A stretch of DNA of 5,530 bases from Methanobrevibacter sp. (GTDB lineage Archaea > Methanobacteriota > Methanobacteria > Methanobacteriales > Methanobacteriaceae): positions 1 through 5,530 of the forward strand of contig JAITOM010000146.1 of NCBI GenBank assembly GCA_031289975.1. Direction: 5' to 3'. The notes under the pieces were generated by a model. The model made no database searches. It was not told where the DNA came from and saw only the letters and a list, made by a program, of their open reading frames with translations. The translations under genes were made by a program, and so were the position numbers. Of the stretch, positions 5,457-5,530 are shown one piece after another; the first letter of the stretch is position 1, and the number at the start of each line of letters is the position of its first letter.

Positions 5457-5530
5457 ATTTGCTTAATTTTCAATAATACTTTTTAATATTTTATTAAATT
5501 ATTAATTAATAAATTTAAATATTTTATTTT

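Larger units (their letters stand above)
4652..5530. other. 879-base upstream region without a confident gene
   Basis: No long open frame exists on either strand. Contents from left to right: leader with U-tracts, TATA-like element with palindrome, CT microsatellite, imperfect hairpin, a stretch at about 4940-5095 whose composition is less AT-only than its surroundings and which may be a decayed gene, a promoter-like motif at 5121-5157, a nearly pure A/T stretch at 5172-5290, and the large inverted repeat at 5301-5456. Nothing further is recognisable from 5457 to the end. No tRNA or rRNA was seen. Confidence 0.6.

Overview
The window is very AT-rich and holds one leftward (minus-strand) gene cluster followed, on its upstream side, by about 880 bases of sequence without a confident gene. 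The base composition, asparagine- and isoleucine-rich proteins, weak GGTG-type ribosome binding sites and TATA-like boxes fit a methanogenic archaeon of the Methanobacteriales (Methanobrevibacter or Methanosphaera type). This is inference; a low-GC bacterium cannot be excluded from sequence alone.

The cluster reads right to left: small membrane-anchored protein (4651-4193), GT-C membrane glycosyltransferase (4152-2530), second small anchored protein (2474-1995), second GT-C glycosyltransferase (1976-276). Gaps are 40, 55 and 18 bases, so one operon is likely. Genes 1 and 3 are paralogues, and so are genes 2 and 4: a two-gene cassette has been duplicated in tandem and has diverged. The glycosyltransferases have an acidic DE pair in the first extracytoplasmic loop, a DVHPPL motif and an RYLF motif near the last membrane helices. 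They resemble the PMT/ArnT-like (GT39/GT83, PMT_2) enzymes that move a sugar from a polyprenyl-phosphate carrier to an acceptor outside the membrane. The small proteins have an N-terminal anchor and a soluble, probably beta-rich outer domain of unknown function. The two proteins of each cassette probably work together at the cell surface, perhaps in glycosylation of a surface protein or polymer; the substrate is unknown.

Upstream of the operon (4652-5530) lie, in the order RNA polymerase would meet them on the minus strand: a 156-bp inverted repeat (5301-5456) enclosing a tandem 16-mer; a third copy of its inner motif at 5121-5157, placed like a promoter for a 30-codon ORF (5093-5001); an imperfect hairpin; a perfect (CT)10 microsatellite; a perfect 21-base palindrome touching a TATA-like element; and a leader with two U-tracts. 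This suggests regulated, possibly phase-variable expression, but no part is proven.

Downstream of the operon (1-275) there is no gene, only small hairpins, a terminator-like structure facing a possible gene off the left edge, and a diverged direct repeat.
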